Below, piece by piece: positions 42,660 through 51,020 of a stretch of 64,000 bases of DNA. A program made the translations under genes and the position numbers. The stretch comes from Candidatus Gastranaerophilales bacterium. GTDB lineage: Bacteria > Cyanobacteriota > Vampirovibrionia > Gastranaerophilales > Gastranaerophilaceae. The stretch's first letter is position 1; each line of letters starts with the position of its first letter. The stretch spans positions 62,001 through 126,000 of the forward strand of contig CALVEN010000004.1 in the NCBI GenBank assembly GCA_944326585.1. The letters run 5' to 3'. The notes under the pieces are model-generated. The model saw nothing but the letters and a program-made list of their open reading frames with translations, searched no databases and had not been told where the DNA came from.

Positions 42660-42765
42660 TTTCTACCTCATTTCTTTTTTATCAAGATTCCAAACTTGAA
42701 TATTTCGACTAATAACATTTTATATTGCTGAATTAGAAAACGCAAGTATTTGTTAAAATTAATTT

Positions 42766-42789
42766 TCATGCAAACGCATGAGAAATTTC
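42766..42789. other. hairpin between divergent promoters
   Basis: TTTTCATGC-AAAC-GCATGAGAAA forms a stem in the 213-bp gap between rpmE and the 55-residue gene. It could be an operator or a weak terminator. The rest of the gap holds AT-rich promoter-like DNA. Confidence 0.35.
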
Positions 42790-42872
42790 ATTCAATACAA
42801 TATAAAAGGTTGATGTAATTTTACCGTCGATTTGAAATAATATACAGGTAACCCGTTTTATAGGAAAAACAA

Positions 42873-43040
42873 ATGAATCTGCACGAAGAATGTTTATTAA
42901 GATATTTAAAAAGTCCCGATGAATTATCCTACACTACCGATATACTTAAATTAAACAATTTTATACAGGAAAAACGTTTTTTAATGAAAAATTTTGTTGC
43001 CAAATCTTTCACAATCGGCTATACTGATGAAATAAAATAA
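42873..43040 (+). CDS. 55-residue small protein upstream of the diguanylate cyclase
   Basis: A 55-codon frame, MNLHEECLLRYLKSPDEL to a TAA at 43038-43040, with an AGGAAAA site seven bases upstream and a possible promoter near 42836-42846. The sequence is charged, helical and has no membrane segment. It ends 17 bases before the CHASE2-GGDEF gene, so it would be cotranscribed. Nothing identifies a family. Confidence 0.5.
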   Translation: MNLHEECLLRYLKSPDELSYTTDILKLNNFIQEKRFLMKNFVAKSFTIGYTDEIK

Positions 43041-43057
43041 GATTTGGGAACTTTATC

Positions 43058-44836
43058 ATGCTAAAAAAAATAATGTATTCACTGTGGATATTGGTGTTTT
43101 TAATGTTTGTATTTTACACGGCAAAAAGTACGAACTTTAACACATTTTTGGATGCCGTTGAAAACAAAACTTTTGACCTCAGGCAAAGTATCATCGTAAA
43201 ATCGGATTACAAAAAACCTAACAGAAACATAGTAATCGTTGCAATAGATGACGCAAGCTACGAATACATTCTGGACAAATACGGCGAGTGGCCGCTTCCG
43301 CGGGATGTTTACGCAAAAATAATTGATTATATAGAAGCCCAGCATCCGAAAACAATTGCTTTTGACCTTATGTTTGTAAAATCCATAAAGAGTAAACCCG
43401 GTGCTGATGAAGCTCTTGCCGCAACTTTCAAAAAATACAATAATATTTATACGGCAATGAATCTTGACAATCAATCCGCAGAATTAAGAAAACCGATTGA
43501 ATTACCCAAAGGACTCAGCGTCAATGTGACAAACTATTCGCAGGATATAGATTTCGATTCGCTGTCTTTTCTAAATTGCCGCTCCATATTGCCTGAAATA
43601 ATAAAAAATACCACCAATATCGGCATGATAAATGTTTCAAGAGCAGAGGACGGTATACTAAGGAAAATGCCGATATTCGTAAAATATCAAGGCAGATTTT
43701 ATCCGCAGCTGGCATTCAAGGTTGGTATGGGACTTATAAAACAGGAAGAAAAATACAACCCTTCCGAATTTACAATAGACAGAAATTCAAATCTGCTTTT
43801 AAATAACAGAAAAATATATATAGACAAAGACGGAAGCGCTATTCTAAACTGGTACGGTCCTACGGGAACCTATCAGCAGATACCGTTATTCAGGCTGATA
43901 AAAGCAATTGAATCCGGTGAAAAACTCACGTACAATTTTTCGAACAAAATAGTATATTTTGGCACAACAGCCTCAAGCTTATTTGACATAAAAACAATTC
44001 CCGTTGCAAAAATCTACCCCGGCGTTGAAGTACAGGCAACATATGTAAATAACCTTTTAGACAACAATTTTATTGCAAAAGTAGATAAATTAATAACCGT
44101 ATTTCTCGGTATAATTTTAGCCGCACTTATCGGATATCTGGTAATCCACGTAGATTCAGCGGCAATTGTAACTCTGTCATTTGTTTCCGTGTATTCCATA
44201 TACATTCTGTTTGCATATTTTATAATGAAGTATCACAATTTGTGGATAGGTATTGTATATCCTCTAATGCTCGGGATTATAATATTCATCTCTGCATTTG
44301 TTGTTAAATACATTATTAAATCACGGGATTTTGAACAGCAGTATTTGCTTGCCACAACTGACGGGCTGACAGAATTATACAACCACAGATATTTTCAGGA
44401 ACAAATGAAAATGCAGGTTGAACAATGCAAAAGATACGAAACACCGTTTTCTTTAATAATTATTGACATAGACTTTTTCAAAAAATTCAATGATACATTT
44501 GGCCATCAAGCAGGCGATGCTGTTTTGCATCAAGTTGCACAGCTTTTAAAACAAAGTGTTCGTGCGACTGATATCGTATGCAGATACGGCGGGGAAGAAA
44601 TGAGCATAATCTTACCCAACACCTCCAAAGAAGTTTCGGTAACAACGGCTGAAAAAATATGCAAACGTGTAGCATCAAAAAGATTCAGACTTAATAACTA
44701 TCAGGAAAGCAATGTTACGATAAGTTTAGGCGTCGCAAGCTTTCCCGAGGACGGTCAAACTCCGTCCGAAATAATTGACGCTGCCGACAAAAGATTATAT
44801 CAATCCAAACATAACGGACGAAATCAAGTTACATAA
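43058..44836 (+). CDS. CHASE2-domain membrane diguanylate cyclase
   Basis: 592 residues: N-terminal membrane helix (6-24), an extracytoplasmic CHASE2 sensor (about 30-335: IVIVAIDDASYEYI, WPLPRDVYAKIIDYI, IAFDLMFV, YFGTTASSLFDIKTIP, YPGVEVQATYVNNLL), three membrane helices at about 345-425, and a C-terminal GGDEF domain (DGLTELYNHRYF, FKKFNDTFGHQAGDAVL, RYGGEEMSIILP). The active-site signature is GGEEM rather than GGEEF; the catalytic Glu is kept. RATD five residues before it is a typical product-inhibition I-site. It should make c-di-GMP in response to an external signal. Confidence 0.95.
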   Translation: MLKKIMYSLWILVFLMFVFYTAKSTNFNTFLDAVENKTFDLRQSIIVKSDYKKPNRNIVIVAIDDASYEYILDKYGEWPLPRDVYAKIIDYIEAQHPKTIAFDLMFVKSIKSKPGADEALAATFKKYNNIYTAMNLDNQSAELRKPIELPKGLSVNVTNYSQDIDFDSLSFLNCRSILPEIIKNTTNIGMINVSRAEDGILRKMPIFVKYQGRFYPQLAFKVGMGLIKQEEKYNPSEFTIDRNSNLLLNNRKIYIDKDGSAILNWYGPTGTYQQIPLFRLIKAIESGEKLTYNFSNKIVYFGTTASSLFDIKTIPVAKIYPGVEVQATYVNNLLDNNFIAKVDKLITVFLGIILAALIGYLVIHVDSAAIVTLSFVSVYSIYILFAYFIMKYHNLWIGIVYPLMLGIIIFISAFVVKYIIKSRDFEQQYLLATTDGLTELYNHRYFQEQMKMQVEQCKRYETPFSLIIIDIDFFKKFNDTFGHQAGDAVLHQVAQLLKQSVRATDIVCRYGGEEMSIILPNTSKEVSVTTAEKICKRVASKRFRLNNYQESNVTISLGVASFPEDGQTPSEIIDAADKRLYQSKHNGRNQVT

Positions 44837-44848
44837 AGAGGTATTACT

Positions 44849-45535
44849 ATGAAATTAAAATTATTAGCCCTGTTTTTGGCATTAATGACAACATTACAAA
44901 TAACCCTTGCGGGTCCTTTCAGCGCCAATGCAAAAACAAAAAGAATTCCTGCGGGGACCAAGCTGGAGATGAAACTATTGACACCTTTATCAACATCTGC
45001 GGGAGTTGAAGGCATGGGATTTTCCGCAATGCTTATAACCGACCAGACATCGGACAGTGATGTTATTTTGCCTATGGGTTCCGTTGTCAGAGGAACCATT
45101 AAAAAAATAGTTCCTGCCAAAAGAATGTCCAAAGGCTCTATAATTTACATGGATTTTGACCATGTTGTAACCCCTAACGGCAGACAATTACCGCTTTCAT
45201 TGAATATTACGGGCAGAACCGATTTAACTTACGACGGCGGGATTACAACAACACGCGGCTATGGCGATGCATTCAAATTAACATGTGAAAAATCCGCTGA
45301 AATCGCAAGAAATTCAACGCAATGGGGATTTGACGTAGGCGAGGACTACTGGAACGGTTATATGCAAATTATCACGGTACCTGTCGGAATAATAGGCGCA
45401 GGACTCGGCACTGCGGGCTATTTTATCTATGACAGCATTGCAGATATGATAAGAAAAGGCAAAGATGTTGAACTTAATAAGGGAGAAATATTCAGCGTAA
45501 TTTTAACAGATCCTATTGATGTTCCGGTAATTTAA
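44849..45535 (+). CDS. secreted protein of unknown function
   Basis: 228 residues with a cleavable signal peptide (MKLKLLALFLALMTTLQITLA, then SANA). The mature part has a beta-rich N-terminal module (IPAGTKLEMKLLTPLSTSAG, LPMGSVVRGTIKKIVPAKR, IIYMDFDHVVTPNGRQLPLSL) that resembles barrel modules found in secreted and conjugation-type proteins, then a glycine-rich hydrophobic stretch (IITVPVGIIGAGLGTAGYFIYD). It lies 12 bases after the cyclase gene and one base before the TPR gene. Confidence 0.8.
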   Translation: MKLKLLALFLALMTTLQITLAGPFSANAKTKRIPAGTKLEMKLLTPLSTSAGVEGMGFSAMLITDQTSDSDVILPMGSVVRGTIKKIVPAKRMSKGSIIYMDFDHVVTPNGRQLPLSLNITGRTDLTYDGGITTTRGYGDAFKLTCEKSAEIARNSTQWGFDVGEDYWNGYMQIITVPVGIIGAGLGTAGYFIYDSIADMIRKGKDVELNKGEIFSVILTDPIDVPVI

Positions 45536-45536
45536 T

Positions 45537-46466
45537 ATGTCAAAACTTGATAAAATAGAAGAATTACAGAATATATTAAAAGAAGATCCCGCCAATTTTC
45601 AGGTACGCAGGCAATTGGCGGTACTTCTTCTTGACACGGGATATCCTGAAGAAGCCCTGCAGCATTTTTTGTATCTGTCGCAAATATTTCAACAGGATAG
45701 CGGCATCTACTATAATCTCGGAATTACATATGAAAAGCTGAAAAATCTGGATAAAGCCGAAAATGCTTACTTGAAAGCTTTTGAATATGCACCGGAGGAG
45801 GTTGATGCCATGTATAATCTGGGGCTTGTGTATATTGAAAAGCAGGAATACAACAAAGCGATTCAATGCTTTGACAAAGTGCTTGAAACAGACGATAAAG
45901 ATTCAAATTCATACTTTAATATAGGCATAGCAAATTTCAAAAAAGGCGACCTGATTCAGGCTATGGATAACTTTCAGCATACGGTTGATTTGAATGATGA
46001 GGATATTTACGCCCATTTTTATATGGGGAATATATATAAAGAATTCGACGACAATGATTCTGCAAGAGAAGAATTCAATAAAGTGCTTTCAATCTCTCCT
46101 GATTACAGCTGGGCATATTATAACCTCGGCGTAATTGATTTTGAAGAAGGGAATATTGATTCAGCACTACACAACCTTGAAAAAACACTTGAGCTTAACC
46201 CTAAAGATGTTGAAGCGTATGAAATTTACATAAAAATAATTACGAAAAACGGCGACTTGCAAAGTGCTAATGACCTTGTCAAAACCGCACTAAAAAATTG
46301 CGGCTCAAACGGCGACCTTTTTTATATCTATGCGCAAATTAAAAAACTTATGAACGATAATGACTCCTACATAAAATACCTTAATAAAGCGCTTGAAAAT
46401 AATGATACACTATCGGTTACCCCGAAAATTGTAAAACAGGAAATAGATAAATTTTTAGCACAATAA
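45537..46466 (+). CDS. tetratricopeptide-repeat protein
   Basis: 309 residues with about seven TPR units in tandem (GIYYNLGITYEKLKNLDKAE, DAMYNLGLVYIEKQEYNKAI, SYFNIGIANFKKGDL, AHFYMGNIYKEFDD, AYYNLGVIDFEEGNIDSAL). No signal peptide or membrane segment, so a cytoplasmic scaffold. Part of the cyclase-secreted-TPR operon. Confidence 0.92.
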   Translation: MSKLDKIEELQNILKEDPANFQVRRQLAVLLLDTGYPEEALQHFLYLSQIFQQDSGIYYNLGITYEKLKNLDKAENAYLKAFEYAPEEVDAMYNLGLVYIEKQEYNKAIQCFDKVLETDDKDSNSYFNIGIANFKKGDLIQAMDNFQHTVDLNDEDIYAHFYMGNIYKEFDDNDSAREEFNKVLSISPDYSWAYYNLGVIDFEEGNIDSALHNLEKTLELNPKDVEAYEIYIKIITKNGDLQSANDLVKTALKNCGSNGDLFYIYAQIKKLMNDNDSYIKYLNKALENNDTLSVTPKIVKQEIDKFLAQ

Positions 46467-46505
46467 TTTTCAGCATGGTAAAATTGGATAAAGAGGTAAT
46501 ATATT

Positions 46506-48242
46506 ATGAAAATGTCAAAATTATTTGTGCAAACATTAAGGGAATATCCGTCGGATGCGGAAGTAGTTTCTCATAAAATGCTTGCACGTGCAGGTTATAT
46601 AAGAAAATTAACGTCAGGAGTTTATAACTTTCTGCCATTGATGTGGAGAGTTTTGAAAAAAATCGAAACCATAGTCAGAGAAGAAATGGACGCCTCAGGC
46701 GCGCAGGAACTTTTAATGCCGTTTGTACAGCCGAAAGAACTCTGGGAAGAATCAGGCAGATGGGACGCATACGGTAAAGAACTTATGCGATTGAAAGACC
46801 GCCACGACAGAATAATGTGTCTTGGTCCGACCCACGAAGAAGTAATTACGGCAATAGCAAGGGACGGCTTGAAATCATACAAACAATTGCCTGTAAACCT
46901 TTATCAAATTCAATCAAAATTCCGTGACGAAGTTCGTCCCAGATACGGGCTTTTAAGAGGACGTGAATTCATTATGAAAGATGCTTACAGCTTTGATACG
47001 GATGAGGCGGGGCTTGACAAAGAATATGAAAATATGGCACGTGCATATAAAAGAATTTTTGACCGTTGCGGACTTGATACAAAAATGGTTCAATCCGATT
47101 CCGGCGCAATAGGCGGTTCCGTATCGCATGAATTTATGGTAATAACTGACACAGATGCCGGCGAAAACGACGTTTTCTACTGCAACAATTGCGATTATTC
47201 GGCAAACTCCAATCACGCAGTATCAAAACTTCCGCCTGCAGTTGTTGACGGCAAAGAATATTTTTCAAAAACCGAAATCATTGACACTCCCAATACCCAT
47301 TCAATTGAAGAATTAAGCAAATTTTTAAATATTCCGTCAACTTTGATTTTAAAAACCCTTGTGTATATAGTTGACAAAAAGCCCGTTCTGGCTTTAATCA
47401 GAGCTGATAGAGCAGTTGAAGAAACAAAATTAATGAACGCAGTCGGCGGAATTGAAATAAGAATTGCCTCAAGCGCAGAAATTGCAGAATTAATGGCAAA
47501 CAAAGGCTTTGATGCAGTTCCCGGTTTTATCGGTCCAAAAGGAATGGACGGAATTACAATTATTATTGATGAAACCGTACGCGATATGAAAAATTTCGTA
47601 GTCGGAGTAAACCAAACCGACAAACACCAAGTTGGTGCAAACCTTTCTGACTTGGGAATAAAAGAGTTTAATTACCACGACATCCGTCTTGTTGAAGAAG
47701 GCGACATCTGCCCAGAATGCGGCAAACCGCTTTTGGTCACAAAGGGTATTGAAGTCGGAAATATTTTCAAACTCGGAACTAAGTATTCAAAACCGATGAA
47801 CGCAGTATATACAGATATAAACGGTGAAATGAAACCATATATTATGGGCTGCTACGGTATAGGAATTTCAAGAACGGCAGCTGCTGCTGTTGAGGCTCAC
47901 CACGATGAATTCGGCATAAAATGGCCTCTTTCCATTGCGCCTTACCACGTCGTAGTCGTTCCTGTAAGTACAAATGACGAATGCCAGATGTCGACAGCCG
48001 AAAAAATCTACGAAGATTTACTCAAATCAGGCGTAGAAGTCGTTCTTGACGACAGAGATGAACGTGCAGGCGTTAAGTTTAAAGATGCAGATTTAATCGG
48101 ATTCCCTTATAGAATTACGGCGGGGAAAACCCTCACAGAAGGGCTTGTGGAATGCAAAATCCGTGAAACGGGTGAAGTTATGAAACTTACACCGGAAAAA
48201 GCCGTTGAATTTGTCAAAAATGCAGTAGCAAATATCAAATAA
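46506..48242 (+). CDS. proS: prolyl-tRNA synthetase (bacterial type)
   Basis: 578 residues, bacterial-type class II ProRS. Motif 1 near EEMDASGAQELLMPFVQP, motif 2 FRDEVRPRYGLLRGREFIMKDAYSFD, and motif 3 GCYGIGISRTAAA are present, with an YbaK-like editing insertion between motifs 2 and 3 (SNHAVSKLPPA ... VGVNQTDKHQVGANLSDL) and a C-terminal anticodon domain. It has its own promoter (TGGTAAAAT near 46475) and SD AGAGG, and ends in a terminator at 48266-48290. Confidence 0.97.
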   Translation: MKMSKLFVQTLREYPSDAEVVSHKMLARAGYIRKLTSGVYNFLPLMWRVLKKIETIVREEMDASGAQELLMPFVQPKELWEESGRWDAYGKELMRLKDRHDRIMCLGPTHEEVITAIARDGLKSYKQLPVNLYQIQSKFRDEVRPRYGLLRGREFIMKDAYSFDTDEAGLDKEYENMARAYKRIFDRCGLDTKMVQSDSGAIGGSVSHEFMVITDTDAGENDVFYCNNCDYSANSNHAVSKLPPAVVDGKEYFSKTEIIDTPNTHSIEELSKFLNIPSTLILKTLVYIVDKKPVLALIRADRAVEETKLMNAVGGIEIRIASSAEIAELMANKGFDAVPGFIGPKGMDGITIIIDETVRDMKNFVVGVNQTDKHQVGANLSDLGIKEFNYHDIRLVEEGDICPECGKPLLVTKGIEVGNIFKLGTKYSKPMNAVYTDINGEMKPYIMGCYGIGISRTAAAAVEAHHDEFGIKWPLSIAPYHVVVVPVSTNDECQMSTAEKIYEDLLKSGVEVVLDDRDERAGVKFKDADLIGFPYRITAGKTLTEGLVECKIRETGEVMKLTPEKAVEFVKNAVANIK

Positions 48243-48265
48243 AATACGGAACAAAATTTTTACAC

Positions 48266-48290
48266 GCCGTCATGACTCTGACGGCTTTTT
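48266..48290 (+). terminator. intrinsic terminator after proS
   Basis: GCCGTCA (48266-48272) pairs with TGACGGC (48279-48285) followed by T5. It overlaps the 3' end of the convergent gtrA gene. Confidence 0.8.
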
Positions 48291-48683
48291 AAACGCAAAG
48301 TATTTAAATAACACATAAGTTATGACAGATACCAGAAATATTGAGATAAATTGGGCAATATAGGCGTTTTTAAACACGAATTTCATCAACAATTCAAGGA
48401 TAACCGCATTTACGAGATAGCTAACAAGCCATGTAGTGCAGCATTTAAGGTATTCTTTAACATAATTACCTTTAGTGCAAAAAACAAAAAATTTCTGATT
48501 AAGATAAGAAAAAATTGACGAAATTCCCCACTGGAGCGCAACACAAACCTGATAATAAGCTTCACCGATTAAAAAAAGAGCGGCAGCGAATATAACGTAA
48601 GAAATCACAGCATTCAAAGCGCCAATAATTAAAAATCTTATCTTATCATCAATTTTGCACCACAAAGAGAATAAATTTTTCAT
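48270..48683 (-). CDS. GtrA family membrane protein
   Basis: 137 residues with four membrane helices (about 14-37, 42-65, 78-100, 108-130) and the GtrA features RFLIIGALNAVISYVIF, QWGISSIFSYLNQKFFVF and ITYVLFKYFAFK. GtrA proteins are thought to move lipid-linked sugars across the membrane. Its ATG coincides with the end of gatD, so the two are coupled; a polysaccharide or cell-wall role is plausible. Confidence 0.9.
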   Translation of the reverse strand: MKNLFSLWCKIDDKIRFLIIGALNAVISYVIFAAALFLIGEAYYQVCVALQWGISSIFSYLNQKFFVFCTKGNYVKEYLKCCTTWLVSYLVNAVILELLMKFVFKNAYIAQFISIFLVSVITYVLFKYFAFKKPSES

Positions 48684-49417
48684 TAATAAGCCTTATCTAC
48701 AAGCATTTGATGCGCTTTATTTTCTATAGTATCATCAAGCTTTGCCAATTTAATTTTTTCGCCATAGCGTTTTTCAAGCGCAAGCTCTATTAAAAAATCT
48801 GCAAAATGCGGATTTTTAGGCAAAAACGAACCGTGCAAATAAGTTCCGAAAACATTTTTAAAATATGCCCCCTCGGTTTTATCCTTACCGTTGTTGCCGT
48901 TTCCTGTTGTAACAACAGCAAGCGGTTTTGTGTCACCTTGAAGATAAGTTAAACCGCTGTGGTTTTCAAAGCCCACAAGGGTTTCCGGCGTTACAAGATC
49001 TGTCTTTGCCGTAACGTTACCGATAAATCGCTTTTTACCTGCAACCGTATATGCATCCAATAAAGAAATCCCCTTTAATTTTTCACCGTCAAACGGCTGA
49101 TAGTAATGTCCCAGAAGCTGATAACCGCCGCAGATTCCCAAAAACACCGAACCATTGTCACGCTGAGTAAGCAAATTTTCTTTATTTTTATAAAGTTCTC
49201 TTGCAACATCCTGCTGCTGCTTATCCTGACCGCCGCCTATAAAATACAGGTCATGGTCAATTATGGAATCGCCTATATCTATTTCATCAAATTCAACCTC
49301 AATACCGCGCCACTCGCAACGTTTCTTAAGCGTAATAACATTTCCGATATCGCCGTAAAGATTGAGCAATTTCGGATAAAGATGTGCTATGGATATCTTT
49401 AAATTTTGTTCTCTCAT
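48683..49417 (-). CDS. gatD: lipid II isoglutaminyl synthase glutaminase subunit-like (GatD, CobQ-type GATase)
   Basis: About 244 residues. A class I glutamine amidotransferase of the GatD type: LYGDIGNVITLKKRCEWRGI at the N-terminus, the nucleophile in FLGICGGYQLLG (Cys) and the His in FGTYLHGSFLPKNPHFAD. GatD with MurT amidates the D-Glu of lipid II; MurT is not adjacent here. Start ATG 49417 (MREQNLK) rather than 49435 because a perfect TATAAT at 49424-49429 lies six bases upstream. Confidence 0.88.
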   Translation of the reverse strand: MREQNLKISIAHLYPKLLNLYGDIGNVITLKKRCEWRGIEVEFDEIDIGDSIIDHDLYFIGGGQDKQQQDVARELYKNKENLLTQRDNGSVFLGICGGYQLLGHYYQPFDGEKLKGISLLDAYTVAGKKRFIGNVTAKTDLVTPETLVGFENHSGLTYLQGDTKPLAVVTTGNGNNGKDKTEGAYFKNVFGTYLHGSFLPKNPHFADFLIELALEKRYGEKIKLAKLDDTIENKAHQMLVDKAY

Positions 49418-49423
49418 AACACA

Positions 49424-49429
49424 ATTATA
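49424..49429 (-). promoter_or_regulatory. -10 box, leaderless gatD
   Basis: Minus-strand TATAAT, then TGTGTT, then ATG 49417: gap of six, no SD. Confidence 0.65.
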
Positions 49430-49439
49430 TAACAAATAT

Positions 49440-50915
49440 TTAAAATATTTTTATAGGTTCTTTAACCATCATTCTGCAATCGCGCGTCGTATCTTTGCAC
49501 AAATCATACTGGACTTTGCCGTCACAGTATTTAGAACTTTTGATATAACCGACGGCACATGCCGCACTTCTGAAATTCGCGTCTTTCATTAATAATTTTA
49601 AGGCTCTGTTCGGTCCGCTGTAGTCGTCATATACTACATTTACTTTTAAATGCTCCATATTGTTTCCGCCTGACGGTGACGATTCATTATACGCAGCTAT
49701 AACTTTCCCCGATTTTAACAAGTAAAACGGAAATACGTCTTCCCATAATATACTTTTGCCCGATTCCCCGTTTACATCTATATATATTTCAAATCCCTCT
49801 CTGTCTAATTCGTCCTCTGCGTCAGACAACTCGCTTATTGTTACTAAATCTGAACCGATATATAATTTCAACCCGTTTGAAAATACTATATGCGGAGTCA
49901 ATGAACTGAAATTTTTTGAGGAAACTTTGTTATTCACAGTTGATACATCAATTGAACAGTCGCTTGAATCTATATTATAATTGTCTTTTATATATTCGCA
50001 AAGCTTTAGACCATATGAGACATCCTCAATTGGAGGTTCTTCTTCCTCAGGTTCTATACGCTCATAACACATTGAATACACAAGTGACTGATCAGGATAT
50101 GTCCATTCAGACCAGCATGGCATCCATTCTTGACACCCATAATCGCCTGTAGAACTGTTAAATCTAGGCGTATAATCATCCATGTAAACAGAAAAAAATT
50201 TTCCGTTCTCATCTCTTAATGTAATTTGATAAAATTCATCATGAGTACCATACGAAGTGTAGTTAAAAATATAGAATGAATAATTCGTACCTGAGTATTG
50301 CTTTCCAAAATAATCTGTACGAATAACATTTTGTACATCATAAGTATCTATACCCAATTCAGCCAATTTTTCAGTTGATGTAACTCCTGCTACATGACTT
50401 TTTAAATAACTCTTAGAAAAAGGTACAGTAGTTTCAGCTTCTACTGCACTCACATAACTGCCGCAAATTTCAAGTGTATCCGTGATATATTTATACGGTG
50501 TTTTGCAAAAATTTATAGGTTTATAATTCGTATATTTTTCTATTGCATTTTCGCATTCAGCTTGAGAGCTCGGATAAATATGAAATGCTGGAAGTTGTGC
50601 ACAATCGATTGTACCATCAGACCAGGTCGAACACGGTCTGTCCGCAAATTCATCTTCTTCATCCTCGTCAGGCTTATTGTTTTTCAACTCCTCATATTCA
50701 GATATAAAATCCAACAAATCAGCTAATACATTTGCAGAAATACTTTTTACTGCATTATATCCCATATAATACGAATAATAATCAACTTTTTTCATCTTAC
50801 TGAGCGTTATGGGTAAAGTAACCATGACAACAAGCGTCATCACGACAAGCACAATTGACAACTCACCCAGTGTAAACCCTTGTCTTAAGCGGCTAAGAAG
50901 GTCGCCCCCCCCCAA
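49440..50915 (-). CDS. mosaic prepilin-like protein (FTLGE type), start out of frame through a G9 tract
   Basis: The open frame starts at TTG 50915 with a short leader GGGDLLSRLRQG^FTLGELSIVLVVMTLVVMVTLP (Glu +5), 491 residues. The better start, ATG 50944 with SD GGAGAG (reading MKRLCCLVFSW), is out of frame across nine G and stops at 50885; ten G would join it. The body has a variable middle (residues ~55-330) and a C-terminal ~150 residues almost identical to the protein at 62095-63450 (ISELSDAEDELDREGFEIYI ... DCRMMVKEP). Expression may be phase-variable. Confidence 0.82.
   Translation of the reverse strand: MGGGDLLSRLRQGFTLGELSIVLVVMTLVVMVTLPITLSKMKKVDYYSYYMGYNAVKSISANVLADLLDFISEYEELKNNKPDEDEEDEFADRPCSTWSDGTIDCAQLPAFHIYPSSQAECENAIEKYTNYKPINFCKTPYKYITDTLEICGSYVSAVEAETTVPFSKSYLKSHVAGVTSTEKLAELGIDTYDVQNVIRTDYFGKQYSGTNYSFYIFNYTSYGTHDEFYQITLRDENGKFFSVYMDDYTPRFNSSTGDYGCQEWMPCWSEWTYPDQSLVYSMCYERIEPEEEEPPIEDVSYGLKLCEYIKDNYNIDSSDCSIDVSTVNNKVSSKNFSSLTPHIVFSNGLKLYIGSDLVTISELSDAEDELDREGFEIYIDVNGESGKSILWEDVFPFYLLKSGKVIAAYNESSPSGGNNMEHLKVNVVYDDYSGPNRALKLLMKDANFRSAACAVGYIKSSKYCDGKVQYDLCKDTTRDCRMMVKEPIKIF
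49456..49891. repeat. 436-bp near-identical repeat, copy 1 (pilin 3' end)
   Basis: Matches 62111-62546 in the same orientation without gaps and with about ten mismatches counted by eye. It ends abruptly at the border of the variable pilin middle. Confidence 0.9.
50757..50879. repeat. 123-bp near-identical repeat, copy 1 (pilin N-terminal helix)
   Basis: Matches 63247-63369 with one mismatch seen. It codes for the mature N-terminus and hydrophobic helix plus the MKKVDYYSYYMGY segment. Confidence 0.9.
50905..50913 (-). repeat. homopolymer G9 in a pilin leader
   Basis: Nine G on the minus strand between an SD-equipped ATG (50944) and the prepilin frame. n=10 or 7 would put them in frame; n=9 does not. 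Confidence 0.9.
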
Positions 50916-51008
50916 CTAAAAACTAGACAGCATAACCTTTTCATAAACTCTCCTTTTTTATTTATAATATCAATATTAATCGAAAAAATCAATAGTTTGA
51001 ATTTATGT

Positions 51009-51014
51009 TATAAT
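51009..51014 (+). promoter_or_regulatory. extended -10 box, leaderless tatD
   Basis: TGTTATAAT (hexamer 51009-51014) is followed by TTGCTT and ATG 51021, a gap of six bases with no SD. Confidence 0.7.
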
Positions 51015-51020
51015 TTGCTT

